Positions 9,300-17,604 of a DNA stretch of 64,000 bases are shown piece by piece (positions within the stretch are counted from its first letter, which is position 1; every line of letters starts with the position of its first letter). The notes below the pieces were generated by a model. That model saw only the letters and a list, made by a program, of their open reading frames with translations, was not told the DNA's origin and did not search any database. The DNA lies in assembly GCF_000019165.1 (NCBI RefSeq), contig NC_010337.2:2216001-2280000 (forward strand), written 5' to 3'. The DNA comes from Heliomicrobium modesticaldum Ice1. Lineage in GTDB: Bacteria > Bacillota > Desulfitobacteriia > Heliobacteriales > Heliobacteriaceae. The position numbers and the translations under genes were made by a program.

Positions 9300-10628
9300 A
9301 TGATGCGATCCCTTTTCTCCGGTGTCACCGCCTTGCGCAACCACCAGACGCGGATGGACACCATCGGCAATAACATTGCCAACGTGAATACGATTGGATT
9401 TAAAAAGAGCCGCGTCACCTTCGCCGACGCCCTCAACCAGACCATCCGAGGCGCCTCATCTCCGCAAGGCGGGCGGGGCGGCACCAACCCCATGCAGGTC
9501 GGTCTCGGCATGAACATCGCTACGATGGAGACGGTCTTCACGCCCGCCAGCGTCCAGGGAACAGGCAAGAATTCTGACCTGGCCATCGAGGGGGATGGAT
9601 TCTTTCTGCTCGATGACGGCGGCGCACGGTACTACACGCGGGCCGGCAACTTCGATCTCGATACGGAGTACAACTTCATCCGCACCGATAATGGCATGAA
9701 GGTGATGGGCTATATAGCCGATGCTACAGGAGAGATCGATGCCAACGGGGATCCTGTGCCGATCAATATTAAGGATAAACTGCAGATGACAGCTTCAGCG
9801 ACGAATAGGGTTGAATTTAATAAAAATCTGTATAGCTTACAGGCCAGTGCTAAGCCAATACAAAAATCGATAGAGATCTATGATTCAAGAGGCGGCAAGC
9901 ACAACCTTGTGCTGACGTTCAAAAATGTCAGCAATGCGACCACACCAAACACATGGCAGGTTTCGGCCCGAATTACTACAGAAGATCCACAGAGCAAAAA
10001 AATAACTACGGCCAATGGTTATATTATTGGGACGATGCTATTCAGCACCAATGGTTTATTTAAGAGCTTTCAAGTTTCTGATAGTGTTGACTTTAAGTTT
10101 CCCGGCCTGGGTGTCGATGATATTGGCGCAATGCCTAATGGTACTTATACGGCTAAATTTGAAATTCCTGATGTAAAAAAAGATACCAAGCTCTACCTCG
10201 ACCTGCACGCCATCACTCAGTTCAATTCAGAGACGACGATCGATAAGCTTAGCCAAAACGGTTACGCCGATGGCGACTTGAAGAGCTATGCCATCGACGC
10301 GGCGGGTGTGTTGACAGGCACCTACTCGAACGGACAGAATCGAAAAATGGCTCAGGTCGCTGTGACCACCTTCTCCAACCCTGCTGGTTTGTTCAAGGCA
10401 GGCTCCAACCTGTACACGCGCACGAACAACTCGGGCGAGCCGAAAACAGGCCAGCCGGCTGTCGGCGGTCGCGGCGCCATCACCCCGGGGGCGCTGGAGA
10501 TGTCTAATGTGGATCTGTCCCAGGAGTTTACCGACATGATCACCACCCAGCGCGGCTTCCAGGCCAACAGCCGGATCATCTCCGTTTCCGACAGCATGCT
10601 GGAAGAACTGGTCAACTTGAAACGATAG
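9300..10628 (+). CDS. flgE: Flagellar hook protein FlgE
   Basis: FlgE polymerises into the hook, the universal joint of the flagellum. The 442-residue product starts with the rod/hook N-terminal signature (MMRSLFSGVTALRNHQTRMD, then IGNNIANVNTIGFKKSR) and ends with the matching C-terminal coil (GFQANSRIISVSDSMLEELV). The start is the ATG at 9300 behind AAGGAGG. The middle part, roughly 9781-10200, is AT-rich (about 41% G+C by my hand count) compared with the flanks (about 58% in 9481-9540). This corresponds to the outer, variable hook domains. A terminator follows directly. Confidence 0.93.
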   Translation: MMRSLFSGVTALRNHQTRMDTIGNNIANVNTIGFKKSRVTFADALNQTIRGASSPQGGRGGTNPMQVGLGMNIATMETVFTPASVQGTGKNSDLAIEGDGFFLLDDGGARYYTRAGNFDLDTEYNFIRTDNGMKVMGYIADATGEIDANGDPVPINIKDKLQMTASATNRVEFNKNLYSLQASAKPIQKSIEIYDSRGGKHNLVLTFKNVSNATTPNTWQVSARITTEDPQSKKITTANGYIIGTMLFSTNGLFKSFQVSDSVDFKFPGLGVDDIGAMPNGTYTAKFEIPDVKKDTKLYLDLHAITQFNSETTIDKLSQNGYADGDLKSYAIDAAGVLTGTYSNGQNRKMAQVAVTTFSNPAGLFKAGSNLYTRTNNSGEPKTGQPAVGGRGAITPGALEMSNVDLSQEFTDMITTQRGFQANSRIISVSDSMLEELVNLKR

Positions 10629-10634
10629 TCCATG

Positions 10635-10663
10635 ACGGGCGGGTGTCCCGCCCGTTCTTTTTC
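10635..10663 (+). terminator. Rho-independent terminator after flgE
   Basis: A perfect 9-bp stem (ACGGGCGGG / CCCGCCCGT) with a 3-base loop is followed by TCTTTTTC. It lies just after the flgE stop and before flbD, so it could stop or attenuate transcription in the middle of the flagellar locus. Confidence 0.85.
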
Positions 10664-10685
10664 ATTGACAATGGAGGGCGGGGCG

Positions 10686-10916
10686 ATGATCAAAGTCAGG
10701 CGACTGAATCAAAGCGAACTGGTGATCAACGCGGAATTGATCGAACAGGTGGAAGCGACTCCGGATACGATCATCACCTTAACGACAGGCAAGAAGATCG
10801 TCGTATTGGAAAAGCCCGATGAGGTGGTGGAGAAGGTGATCGCCTACCGTCGCGCCTGTCACAACGCCTGCCTTGACGATAACATCGATGAGGCGCTGAC
10901 AAAAAGAAGGAGCTAG
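10686..10916 (+). CDS. flbD: FlbD/SwrD-family flagellar protein
   Basis: This short protein (76 residues) belongs to the FlbD family, called SwrD in Bacillus, where it raises motor torque. The N-terminus MIKVRRLNQSELVINAELIE and the ITLTTGKKIVVLE strand match the family. The ATG at 10686 follows GGAGGGCGGGG. In-frame codons upstream run through the preceding terminator and are not a credible start. motA and motB, often found next to this gene, are absent here: fliL follows after an 89-base gap. Confidence 0.88.
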   Translation: MIKVRRLNQSELVINAELIEQVEATPDTIITLTTGKKIVVLEKPDEVVEKVIAYRRACHNACLDDNIDEALTKRRS

Positions 10917-11005
10917 CAGGAAGAACTCGAATGAATGTATAATTAGGTCAGGCAACGCCTGCATATGTATTTACACCCTAGCCAAGGAAGGAGCGTTTTT
11001 CCGGA

Positions 11006-11491
11006 ATGGCTGAAACCGAAAACGCGCCCCAAAAGAAACCGTTGAACATGAAGTTGATCTTCATCGCCGTTGCCGTGCTGGTGGCGGCGGCCATCATCGC
11101 TGTAGCCGTATTCAAGTTCTTTATCAGCCCGGACGCAGTATCGGACCACACGCCAAAGGCCGCTGCACCAAAGACGGTGGGGGTTCTTTTTGAGGCCGGC
11201 GACTTTACGACCAATCTGGCAGACCCCGGCGGAAAGCGCTTTCTGAAAGCCAAGGTGATCCTTGAACTGAATGAGGAGAAAAAGGATGAGAAAAAGCTGG
11301 CCGAATTGAAGGAACAGCTCCCGGTCATCCGCGACCGGATCCTCTATATCCTCAGCGCCAAAACGGTGGAGGACTTCCAAGTTACTGAGAGCAAGGAAAA
11401 AGTCAAGAAAGACATACTGGTCGCCTTGAACAAACAGTTCGGTGCCGACAAGTTTCGCAACGTCTATTTCCAGGAACTTGTCTATCAATAA
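11006..11491 (+). CDS. fliL: Flagellar basal body-associated protein FliL
   Basis: FliL is an inner-membrane protein that surrounds and stabilises stators. The 161-residue product has a single N-terminal transmembrane helix (about residues 14-35, LIFIAVAVLVAAAIIAVAVF) and a periplasmic-side domain with the family pattern FTTNLADPGGKRFLKAKVIL. The start ATG follows AAGGAAGGAG. It is directly upstream of fliM, the usual order. Confidence 0.92.
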   Translation: MAETENAPQKKPLNMKLIFIAVAVLVAAAIIAVAVFKFFISPDAVSDHTPKAAAPKTVGVLFEAGDFTTNLADPGGKRFLKAKVILELNEEKKDEKKLAELKEQLPVIRDRILYILSAKTVEDFQVTESKEKVKKDILVALNKQFGADKFRNVYFQELVYQ

Positions 11492-11541
11492 GTCCTGCCT
11501 GAAAGCAAGACGACAGATTTCAGGAGGTGTGAGGGCAGGAC

Positions 11542-12537
11542 ATGAGCGATATTCTGTCCCAGGCAGAGATTGACGCGCTCCTGGCCGCCCTCGCTAGCGG
11601 TCAGGTAACCCCCGAGGATGTCAAAGATGATTTGACCAGCAAGATCCGCGTTTACGACTTTAAGCGACCGAATAAATTCTCTAAGGACCAGATCCACACC
11701 TTACAGGTCATCTATGAAAACTACTGCCGCAGTTTGACGACCTACCTGGCCGCCAACCTGCGCACACTCGTCCAGATATCGGTGCAATCCCTGGACCAGT
11801 TGACCTACGAAGAATTCATCCGTTCCATTCCTAACCCGACCATCGTCAACATCTTCACCATGTCGCCGTTAAATGGCAACGGGATCATGGAGATCCACCC
11901 GAATATCGCCTTTGCTGTCATTGACCGCCTGTTTGGGGGAACAGGCAACCCGCCGGATAAGATTCGCGGTTTGACAGAAATCGAACAATCTGTTTTTCAG
12001 CGGACGACGCGGCGCATGCTGGACAGTTTTACCGAGGCGTGGGACAACATCGCCCAGGTGAAAGCCCGCCTGGAGATGATCGAGACAAACCCGCAGTTTA
12101 TTCAGATCGTCGCGCCCACCGAGATGGTCGTCGTCATCACCCTGGCCTGCAAAATCGGCGACGTCGAGGGCATGATCAATATCTGCCTGCCTTATATATT
12201 ACTGGAACCGATCATCAGCAAGTTGAGCGCCCATTTTTGGTTTTCCAACGCGGCGAAAGAGCGTACGACAGAACAATTAGAGGCACTGCGCAATCGCCTG
12301 GAACGGGCGCTGGTTCCCATCACCGTGCTGTTGGGACGCACCACCCTCAGCGTCTCTGAACTCCTGGACCTGCAACTGGGCGACGTGATTCAGTTGGACA
12401 ATCGTGCCGATTCCGAACTGGAAGTGCTCATCGGTCAGCGGGTCAAGTATCTGGCGCGTCCGGGCCTCTCCGGGTCCAAGCTGGGTATTCAGATCACAGC
12501 GACCTACGAAAAAGGAGTTGAGACAGATGATGAGTAG
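11542..12537 (+). CDS. fliM: Flagellar motor switch protein FliM
   Basis: FliM is the C-ring protein that binds CheY-phosphate and transmits direction changes to FliG. The 331-residue product starts with the CheY-binding peptide (LSQAEIDALLAAL). It continues with the middle domain (YDFKRPNKFSKDQIHTLQVI, DRLFGGTG) and a C-terminal FliN-like SpoA domain (LLDLQLGDVIQLDN). It overlaps the start of fliY (ATGATGAG), so FliM and FliY would normally be made together. Confidence 0.97.
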   Translation: MSDILSQAEIDALLAALASGQVTPEDVKDDLTSKIRVYDFKRPNKFSKDQIHTLQVIYENYCRSLTTYLAANLRTLVQISVQSLDQLTYEEFIRSIPNPTIVNIFTMSPLNGNGIMEIHPNIAFAVIDRLFGGTGNPPDKIRGLTEIEQSVFQRTTRRMLDSFTEAWDNIAQVKARLEMIETNPQFIQIVAPTEMVVVITLACKIGDVEGMINICLPYILLEPIISKLSAHFWFSNAAKERTTEQLEALRNRLERALVPITVLLGRTTLSVSELLDLQLGDVIQLDNRADSELEVLIGQRVKYLARPGLSGSKLGIQITATYEKGVETDDE

Positions 12538-12733
12538 CGGCGTCCTTTCCCAGGAGGAAATTGATGCCCTGTTGAGAGGCGTCGACATCGCCAGTGAACC
12601 CACAACGCTGCAGGATACAGCGAAACCGGAGGCTGACTTCAGCGATCTGGAAAAGGATGTAATCGGCGAAATCGCCAATATCTCCATGGGAACGGCGGCG
12701 ACAACCCTTTCTACCTTATTGGAGTCTGTCTAA
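12527..12733 (+). pseudogene. fliY: fliY, 5' fragment (interrupted by IS)
   Basis: FliY is the Gram-positive switch component that combines a CheC-like CheY-P phosphatase with a FliN domain. This fragment starts at the ATG at 12527 inside the fliM stop region. It encodes the N-terminal peptide (GVLSQEEIDALLRGVD) and the first phosphatase centre (VIGEIANISMG). It runs to codon 65 (TTG, 12719-12721), after which the IS supplies E-S-V and a stop. Joining 12721 to 14640 restores ...[12 protein letters not shown]... in frame, giving a 439-residue protein. The fragment itself cannot supply the FliN part. Confidence 0.93.
12717..12721. repeat. Target-site duplication of IS copy 1 (left)
   Basis: TATTG occurs directly before the left end of the IS and again at 14635-14639 directly after the right end. 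This is a clean 5-bp duplication showing transposition into fliY. Confidence 0.9.
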
Positions 12734-12801
12734 AAACCCCCTCAAGAGAGGGCAAAAAGCAAGACGTTTTTATATGGAAATTGGTGGAATTTAAAGGGAA
12801 T

Positions 12802-12829
12802 TTGACTCTTCGCGTCGAAGGATATAGGT
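12802..12829 (+). promoter_or_regulatory. Candidate transposase promoter in IS copy 1
   Basis: TTGACT at 12802-12807 could be a -35 box and TATAGG, 15 bases further, a -10 box. A small hairpin (CTTCG CGT CGAAG) sits between them. In IS copy 2 the -35 reads TCGACT (T to C at 45488), so the two copies may differ in promoter strength. Spacing is shorter than ideal, so the call is tentative. Confidence 0.35.
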
Positions 12830-12860
12830 ACAAAGACTGTTTATAGCGAGGCGATGTACC

Positions 12861-14483
12861 TTGTTTCGATTCGATGTGGACCCCCAAGTTAGCTTTTACG
12901 ACTTTGCAGCCCTCTGGGACCAACTTGTGCCTGCCGATTCCGTCTTTCGCCTGTTTCGTGAATTGGCGCCCCTATTAATACAACCGGAGGATTTTACAGG
13001 TCTCTATTGCCTTGACAACGGACGTCCCAGTCATGCGGCCCGGCAGATGACGATGGCCTGCATGTTACAGGAAATGCTGGGCGAAACAGACCGGGGGATG
13101 GAAGCACAGACACGTGTGAACATCGAGGTCAAGTTTGCGTTAGGAATGGCCCTCGATGAACCGGGCATTGATCACGCCAATTTTGGCGTCCACCGGCAAC
13201 GGCTCATCCAAAAGGAACTTGATAAGGTCTATCTCGATCGCTTTATCCGGTTGATGTACTACCTGGGCGTTTTGACAGGGAAAGAACCTTGGATAACGGA
13301 CACGACCCATGTCATAGCTCCCATCAGTGCCCCCACGACCATCGAACTGATCCGCCAAGCCATGCGCCTGTTGGTGCGTCTTTTGGCGAAGCAATACAGT
13401 GTTCCATGGCATGCAATCCCCCATGCCCCTCGGGCGGTACGTTACCTGGAAACAGTGACGGAAGTGAAAGAGCATAACCTGGACGATAAGGCCAAAATGG
13501 AACGGCTTGTTGAAGTGGTCAGCGAGGCTGACGAACTGCTGGCCTACGTGGAGTCATCGGAGGCTTCGTGGAAGAAGAAGCCCGATGTCATTCATTACGC
13601 CCTTTTGCTTTGCCGTATCCTCCGTGAACGAATCATTCGGAAAGATGATGGAACTCTTGAGATAGCCCCCGGCGGTTCTGTCAAAGATATGATAGTTTCG
13701 GCTGTAGACAGCGAAGCCCGTTTCGGTTGTAAGGGCAAGACGAAATGGCGCGGGTATAAGATGGCCATCGTCGAAGTCGGAAATTCCGGATTTATCGCCG
13801 CCGCCGAGGCCATGAAAGCCAACGACTATGACGGCTCCAGTCTGGTGCCGTTAGCGGATCAGCTTCCCACCGATTGTGTAGAAAACCCGACGATCATTGG
13901 AGATACCCACTATGGTGCGGGCGATGACCGTGTCACCCTCAAGGAAAAAGGCATTGACGTAGTGGCGCCACTTTCACCAAAGACAAAATGTGATATCCTC
14001 GCGGGCGAGGGATTTCAAGTTTCCGAAGACCAAACACAACTGATCTGCCCGAGAGGAAAAGTCATCACCACCTATTCGGAAGTGGCAGATGGGAAGAACT
14101 TCGTGCTTCGCGCCAAGGACCATGATTGCAAGCACTGCCCTCGTTACACGACCTGTTTTAAAGAAAAGAAACATCGGCGCACGATTTTTATTCACAACGC
14201 CTATGGTGTCATGCTCGAGGCGGCAAAGCACTCCCAAACGAAAATCTATAAGGAACAGATGCGTCTTCGCAGCCGCATCGAAGCCAAGCAAAATGAACTG
14301 GTCAACCGTTACGGACTGCGCCGGGTTCGCCGTATCGGAAAACGAAATCTGGCTTATGCCGCCCGGCTCAGCGCGTTAGCGGCGAACTTTCAAAAACTCA
14401 ACCGTCTACGAAATGATAAGAATGCAACCATGGTGTTGGAGGTGAGCGCCTTACGCGGTGTTGCTTTCAAAAAAGCCGCATAA
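12861..14483 (+). CDS. IS1182-family transposase, copy 1
   Basis: This 540-residue DDE transposase contains an N-terminal DUF772-like domain (VNIEVKFALGMALDEPGIDH). Candidate catalytic residues are D147 (WITDTTH), D348 (IGDTHYGAGD) and E474 (RSRIEAKQNEL). A cysteine cluster near residues 396-432 (CPRGK, CKHCPRYTTC) is typical of the family. The start appears to be TTG at 12861; a nearby ATG is out of frame. The reading frame is intact and the predicted protein is identical to that of copy 2, so the element may still be active. Confidence 0.93.
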   Translation: MFRFDVDPQVSFYDFAALWDQLVPADSVFRLFRELAPLLIQPEDFTGLYCLDNGRPSHAARQMTMACMLQEMLGETDRGMEAQTRVNIEVKFALGMALDEPGIDHANFGVHRQRLIQKELDKVYLDRFIRLMYYLGVLTGKEPWITDTTHVIAPISAPTTIELIRQAMRLLVRLLAKQYSVPWHAIPHAPRAVRYLETVTEVKEHNLDDKAKMERLVEVVSEADELLAYVESSEASWKKKPDVIHYALLLCRILRERIIRKDDGTLEIAPGGSVKDMIVSAVDSEARFGCKGKTKWRGYKMAIVEVGNSGFIAAAEAMKANDYDGSSLVPLADQLPTDCVENPTIIGDTHYGAGDDRVTLKEKGIDVVAPLSPKTKCDILAGEGFQVSEDQTQLICPRGKVITTYSEVADGKNFVLRAKDHDCKHCPRYTTCFKEKKHRRTIFIHNAYGVMLEAAKHSQTKIYKEQMRLRSRIEAKQNELVNRYGLRRVRRIGKRNLAYAARLSALAANFQKLNRLRNDKNATMVLEVSALRGVAFKKAA

Positions 14484-14501
14484 GGTGCAAGGGGGAGATC
14501 T

Positions 14502-14532
14502 GCCCTTTTTGAGGAAAATCCTCAAAAAGGGC
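14502..14532 (+). terminator. Hairpin after transposase (IS copy 1)
   Basis: A 14-bp perfect stem GCCCTTTTTGAGGA / TCCTCAAAAAGGGC with a 3-base loop lies 19 bases after the transposase stop. No T-run follows directly, so it may be a weak terminator or an RNA stabiliser. The same structure occurs in copy 2. Confidence 0.6.
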
Positions 14533-14636
14533 TGGTGAGACCGATAAAAAGACTCTAGTTTTTTGCTGTTTGTATTAAAAAATCATGCTTTTGCAAGGGC
14601 TGGCTAGGAATTTGCTTATTTTCTAGACGGCCTCTA

Positions 14637-15764
14637 TTGGGGAAAAAAGTTGACATTACGACGCCCCGCGTCTACGTGACGACTAAAGCGGCGCTGCAAA
14701 AAGACTATCCCTCTCCCTTTGTCGTCGTCGATGTGACTTATACTGCCGGATTGGAAGGCAACAATGTGCTGATCATCCGCGAATCTGATGTGGCGATCAT
14801 CGTCGATCTGATGATGGGTGGAGACGGCATGTCACCGCCAGCGGAATTGAACGAGATCCACTTCAGTGCCATTTCAGAGGCGATGAACCAGATGATGGGT
14901 TCGGCAGCCACCTCCATGGCCACCATGTTGCAGAAAAAGATCGATATCTCACCACCGATGTTAAACACCATTGACTTTGCCAGTGAAAAGCTACCCCGTC
15001 CAGATGTGGATCCGGTGATCAAAGTATCCTTCCGGATGGTCATCGAAGGACTTGTCGACAGCGAGTTGATGCAGATCTACCCCATTCCCTTCGCGAAACA
15101 ACTCGTCTCCGGGTTGATGGGGGATATGTCGTCCGCCTCCGCAAGCCCGCAGGCGCCGCCGCCTAGCGCTCCTTCGTCGACTCCGCCGCCGCCTGGCGCT
15201 CCTTCTCCGGCTGCGCCGCCATCGTCGGCTACCTATCCCCCGCCGGCTTCCCACCCTCCAATGGAACCGCCGATGGCGGCTGCTCCCTTGCCAGGTTATG
15301 GAAGCCCGCCGCCGGGATACGGCAGCCAACCGCCGGGGTATCCCCCTCCAGGGTACGGTTACCTGCCGCCGGGGTACTACGGAGCGCCTCCCGGGGCATA
15401 TCCCTCGCAGCCACCTGCCGCTACCTATTCGCCGCAAGCGCCGCCCGTGCCGGTGCAGCCGGTCCAGTTTGCGCCCTTGCAGCCACAGCGCAGCGGAAAA
15501 GACACAACCAACCTTGGGCTGATCATGGATGTCCCCTTGCAGGTTACCGTCGAACTGGGGAAATCGAGAAAAACCATCCGGGATATCCTCGATCTTGGCC
15601 CCGGCTCGGTCATCGAACTTGACAAACTTGCCGGCGAGCCCGTCGATATATTGGTCAACGGCAAGCTGATCGCCAAGGGAGAGGTTGTCGTCATCGATGA
15701 GAACTTCGGTGTGCGGATCACTGATATCGTCAGTCCCATCGAAAGGATAGGCAATTTACAATAA
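14637..15764 (+). pseudogene. fliY: fliY, 3' fragment (CheC-like part, Pro-rich linker, FliN domain)
   Basis: This is the larger part of the interrupted FliY. It starts [16 protein letters not shown], holds the second phosphatase centre ([11 protein letters not shown], nt about 14866-14900), a proline-rich linker with PPGYG-type repeats (about 15140-15500), and an intact FliN/SpoA domain ([20 protein letters not shown] to the end). An in-frame TTG inside the right target duplication could start translation, but it has no clear ribosome site. The IS therefore separates the two phosphatase centres and removes the CheY-binding N-terminus from the switch domain. Confidence 0.92.
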
Positions 15765-15781
15765 ACGGAGGATGATGGAGA

Positions 15782-16144
15782 ATGGGAAACCGGATTCTGA
15801 TTGTAGATGATGCGGCTTTCATGCGCATGATGATCAAGGATATCCTGACTAAGAACGGATATCAGGTTGTCGCTGAAGCGGAAAACGGCGCTGTGGCTGT
15901 AGAAAAATGGAAGGAATTTCGCCCTGATTTGACCACCATGGATATCACCATGCCAGAAATGGACGGTATTAACGCTGTTCGCGCCATCCGCCAGGTCGAT
16001 CCGAATGCCCGCGTCATCATGTGCAGCGCCATGGGTCAACAGGCGATGGTCATCGATGCTATTCAAGCCGGCGCCAAAGACTTTATCGTCAAGCCCTTCC
16101 AGCCGGACCGAGTCCTGGAGGCTGTCCGCAAGGCCTTAGCCTAA
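15782..16144 (+). CDS. cheY: Chemotaxis response regulator CheY
   Basis: CheY is the single-domain response regulator that carries the phosphoryl signal from CheA to the switch. All receiver residues are present in 120 residues: acidic pair D9-D10, phospho-acceptor D54 (TTMDITMPEMDG), the Ser/Thr position (CSAMG) and Lys in FIVKPF. It sits between fliY and fliO as in Bacillus. AACGGAGG precedes the ATG. With fliY broken, its normal dephosphorylation on the switch may be impaired. Confidence 0.96.
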   Translation: MGNRILIVDDAAFMRMMIKDILTKNGYQVVAEAENGAVAVEKWKEFRPDLTTMDITMPEMDGINAVRAIRQVDPNARVIMCSAMGQQAMVIDAIQAGAKDFIVKPFQPDRVLEAVRKALA

Positions 16145-16189
16145 AGGTTGCTCAATCAGGCTCTCCTGAACAACAAGTGGGAGATGAGG

Positions 16190-16828
16190 ATGAACTACAG
16201 TCGGCGTATTGGCCGCCGGATCATCGGCGGCCTGGTGTTTTTTGGGATCCTTTCGTTCCTGCTGTCTCTTCCCGTGGTTTTAACGGCGGCGGATGCGGCG
16301 CCGGGAAGCATCCTAGACCAGACCTATACGCAACGGATCGAAACTGAACAAAAACGGGGTCCTGTGTCGACAGGAGACCTGCTTATTCGATTGTTCGGCA
16401 CGCTGTTCCTGGTAGGGATCACCGGCTGGGTTGTCGTAAAGTTCTGGAAAAAGAAACAGCAGACGGCCGGACAGGGAAATTGGATGGCCGTGTTAGACCA
16501 GGTTAGCCTGGCGCCGAACAAAAACCTCGTAGTCACCGATATTGCGGGAAAGATCTTCGTCATCGGCGTTACCGACCATTCCGTTCAACCGATCATGGAA
16601 ATCACCGATGCCCAGGTCATTGAGGCGCTGCGACAGGTTCAAAAAGAGGAGCGCCAAGCTCCGACGGCATGGGGGATCGATCTTCTCAGTGGTCTGCTGG
16701 GCAAGAGCAATCGCCAATCTGATCCAGTTCCGTCCTTCCATGCGGAAATGACGAAACAGATTCAACGACTCCATGCGCTACGGGAGAGAAGAAGAGAACC
16801 CGATAGGGAAGGGGAGGACAAGCTGTGA
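16190..16828 (+). CDS. fliO: Flagellar biosynthesis protein FliO (FliZ of Bacillus)
   Basis: FliO assists assembly of the FliP export pore. The product (about 212 residues from the ATG at 16190, GGGAG 6 bases upstream) has a signal-like N-terminal helix (RIIGGLVFFGILSFLLSLPV), a second transmembrane helix (about residues 58-80, LLIRLFGTLFLVGITGWVVV), and the conserved cytoplasmic FliO domain (LDQVSLAPNKNLVVTDIAGK). The signal-plus-TM form is usual in Firmicutes. The stop overlaps the GTG of fliP. Confidence 0.88.
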   Translation: MNYSRRIGRRIIGGLVFFGILSFLLSLPVVLTAADAAPGSILDQTYTQRIETEQKRGPVSTGDLLIRLFGTLFLVGITGWVVVKFWKKKQQTAGQGNWMAVLDQVSLAPNKNLVVTDIAGKIFVIGVTDHSVQPIMEITDAQVIEALRQVQKEERQAPTAWGIDLLSGLLGKSNRQSDPVPSFHAEMTKQIQRLHALRERRREPDREGEDKL

Positions 16829-17589
16829 AGTCCTCCTATGGCCGAGGCTTCATTTTATTGGTTTTATTATTGGCAATCTTTTACTGGGTGACGCCTGCGC
16901 TGGCTGCGCCTTTGCAGATACCGACAGTCAGCTTCGGTGTCGAATCGACGGAAAATCCGACAGAGGTTTCGACAAGCCTGCAGATCCTCTTCCTATTGAC
17001 CATTCTGTCGCTGGCGCCGTCGATCCTGATCATGATGACCTGTTTCACCCGTATCATCGTCGTCCTCCACTTTACCCGAACAGCCCTTGCCTTGCAGACG
17101 ATGCCGCCGAACCAGGTGCTGATCGGTTTGACCTTATTCTTAACTTTTTTTATCATGGCGCCCACCTGGTCAGCCATCAATGATCAAGCCTTACAGCCTT
17201 ACCTAGCCGGCACTCTCTCGCAGGAGCAGGCGCTGGAAAAGGCGTCCACTCCCTTGCGGGAGTTTATGTTGAAGCAGACCCGGGAAAAAGATCTGGCCTT
17301 GTTCGTCAATATGTCAGACATGGAACAGCCGCAAACGTACCGGGACATCCCTATCAAGGTTGTGATTCCGGCATTCATTCTGAGTGAATTGAAGACAGCC
17401 TTTCAGATCGGGGCCGTCATCTACCTGCCCTTTATTGTCATTGATATGATTGTCGGATCTGTGCTTATGTCGATGGGGATGATGATGTTGCCGCCGATGA
17501 TGATCTCCCTGCCCTTTAAGGTGCTCGTTTTTGTGCTTGTGGATGGATGGTACCTCATCGTCCGCTCCTTGATCCTCAGCTACCAATGA
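16825..17589 (+). CDS. fliP: Flagellar export gate protein FliP
   Basis: FliP is the pentameric core of the export gate. The 254-residue product has an N-terminal signal-like segment and four membrane helices, with the signatures MMTCFTRIIVVLHFTRTAL, MPPNQVLIGLTLFLTFFIMA and MGMMMLPPMMISLPFK. GTG start at 16825 overlaps the fliO stop (GTGA). Confidence 0.97.
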   Translation: MKSSYGRGFILLVLLLAIFYWVTPALAAPLQIPTVSFGVESTENPTEVSTSLQILFLLTILSLAPSILIMMTCFTRIIVVLHFTRTALALQTMPPNQVLIGLTLFLTFFIMAPTWSAINDQALQPYLAGTLSQEQALEKASTPLREFMLKQTREKDLALFVNMSDMEQPQTYRDIPIKVVIPAFILSELKTAFQIGAVIYLPFIVIDMIVGSVLMSMGMMMLPPMMISLPFKVLVFVLVDGWYLIVRSLILSYQ

Positions 17590-17604
17590 CGTTCGAAGAG
17601 GAGG

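Larger units (their letters stand above)
12722..14634 (+). mobile_element. IS1182-family insertion sequence, copy 1
   Basis: This is a 1,913-bp element with imperfect terminal inverted repeats: left GAGTCTGTCTAAAAA (12722-12736) and right TTTCTAGACGGCCTC (14620-14634) agree at 12 of 15 positions. It is flanked by the 5-bp duplication TATTG. It carries one transposase gene and a strong hairpin after that gene. It differs from copy 2 (45407-47320) by only three substitutions and one single-base deletion that I can find. It lies inside fliY in the same direction as the host gene. Confidence 0.95.
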
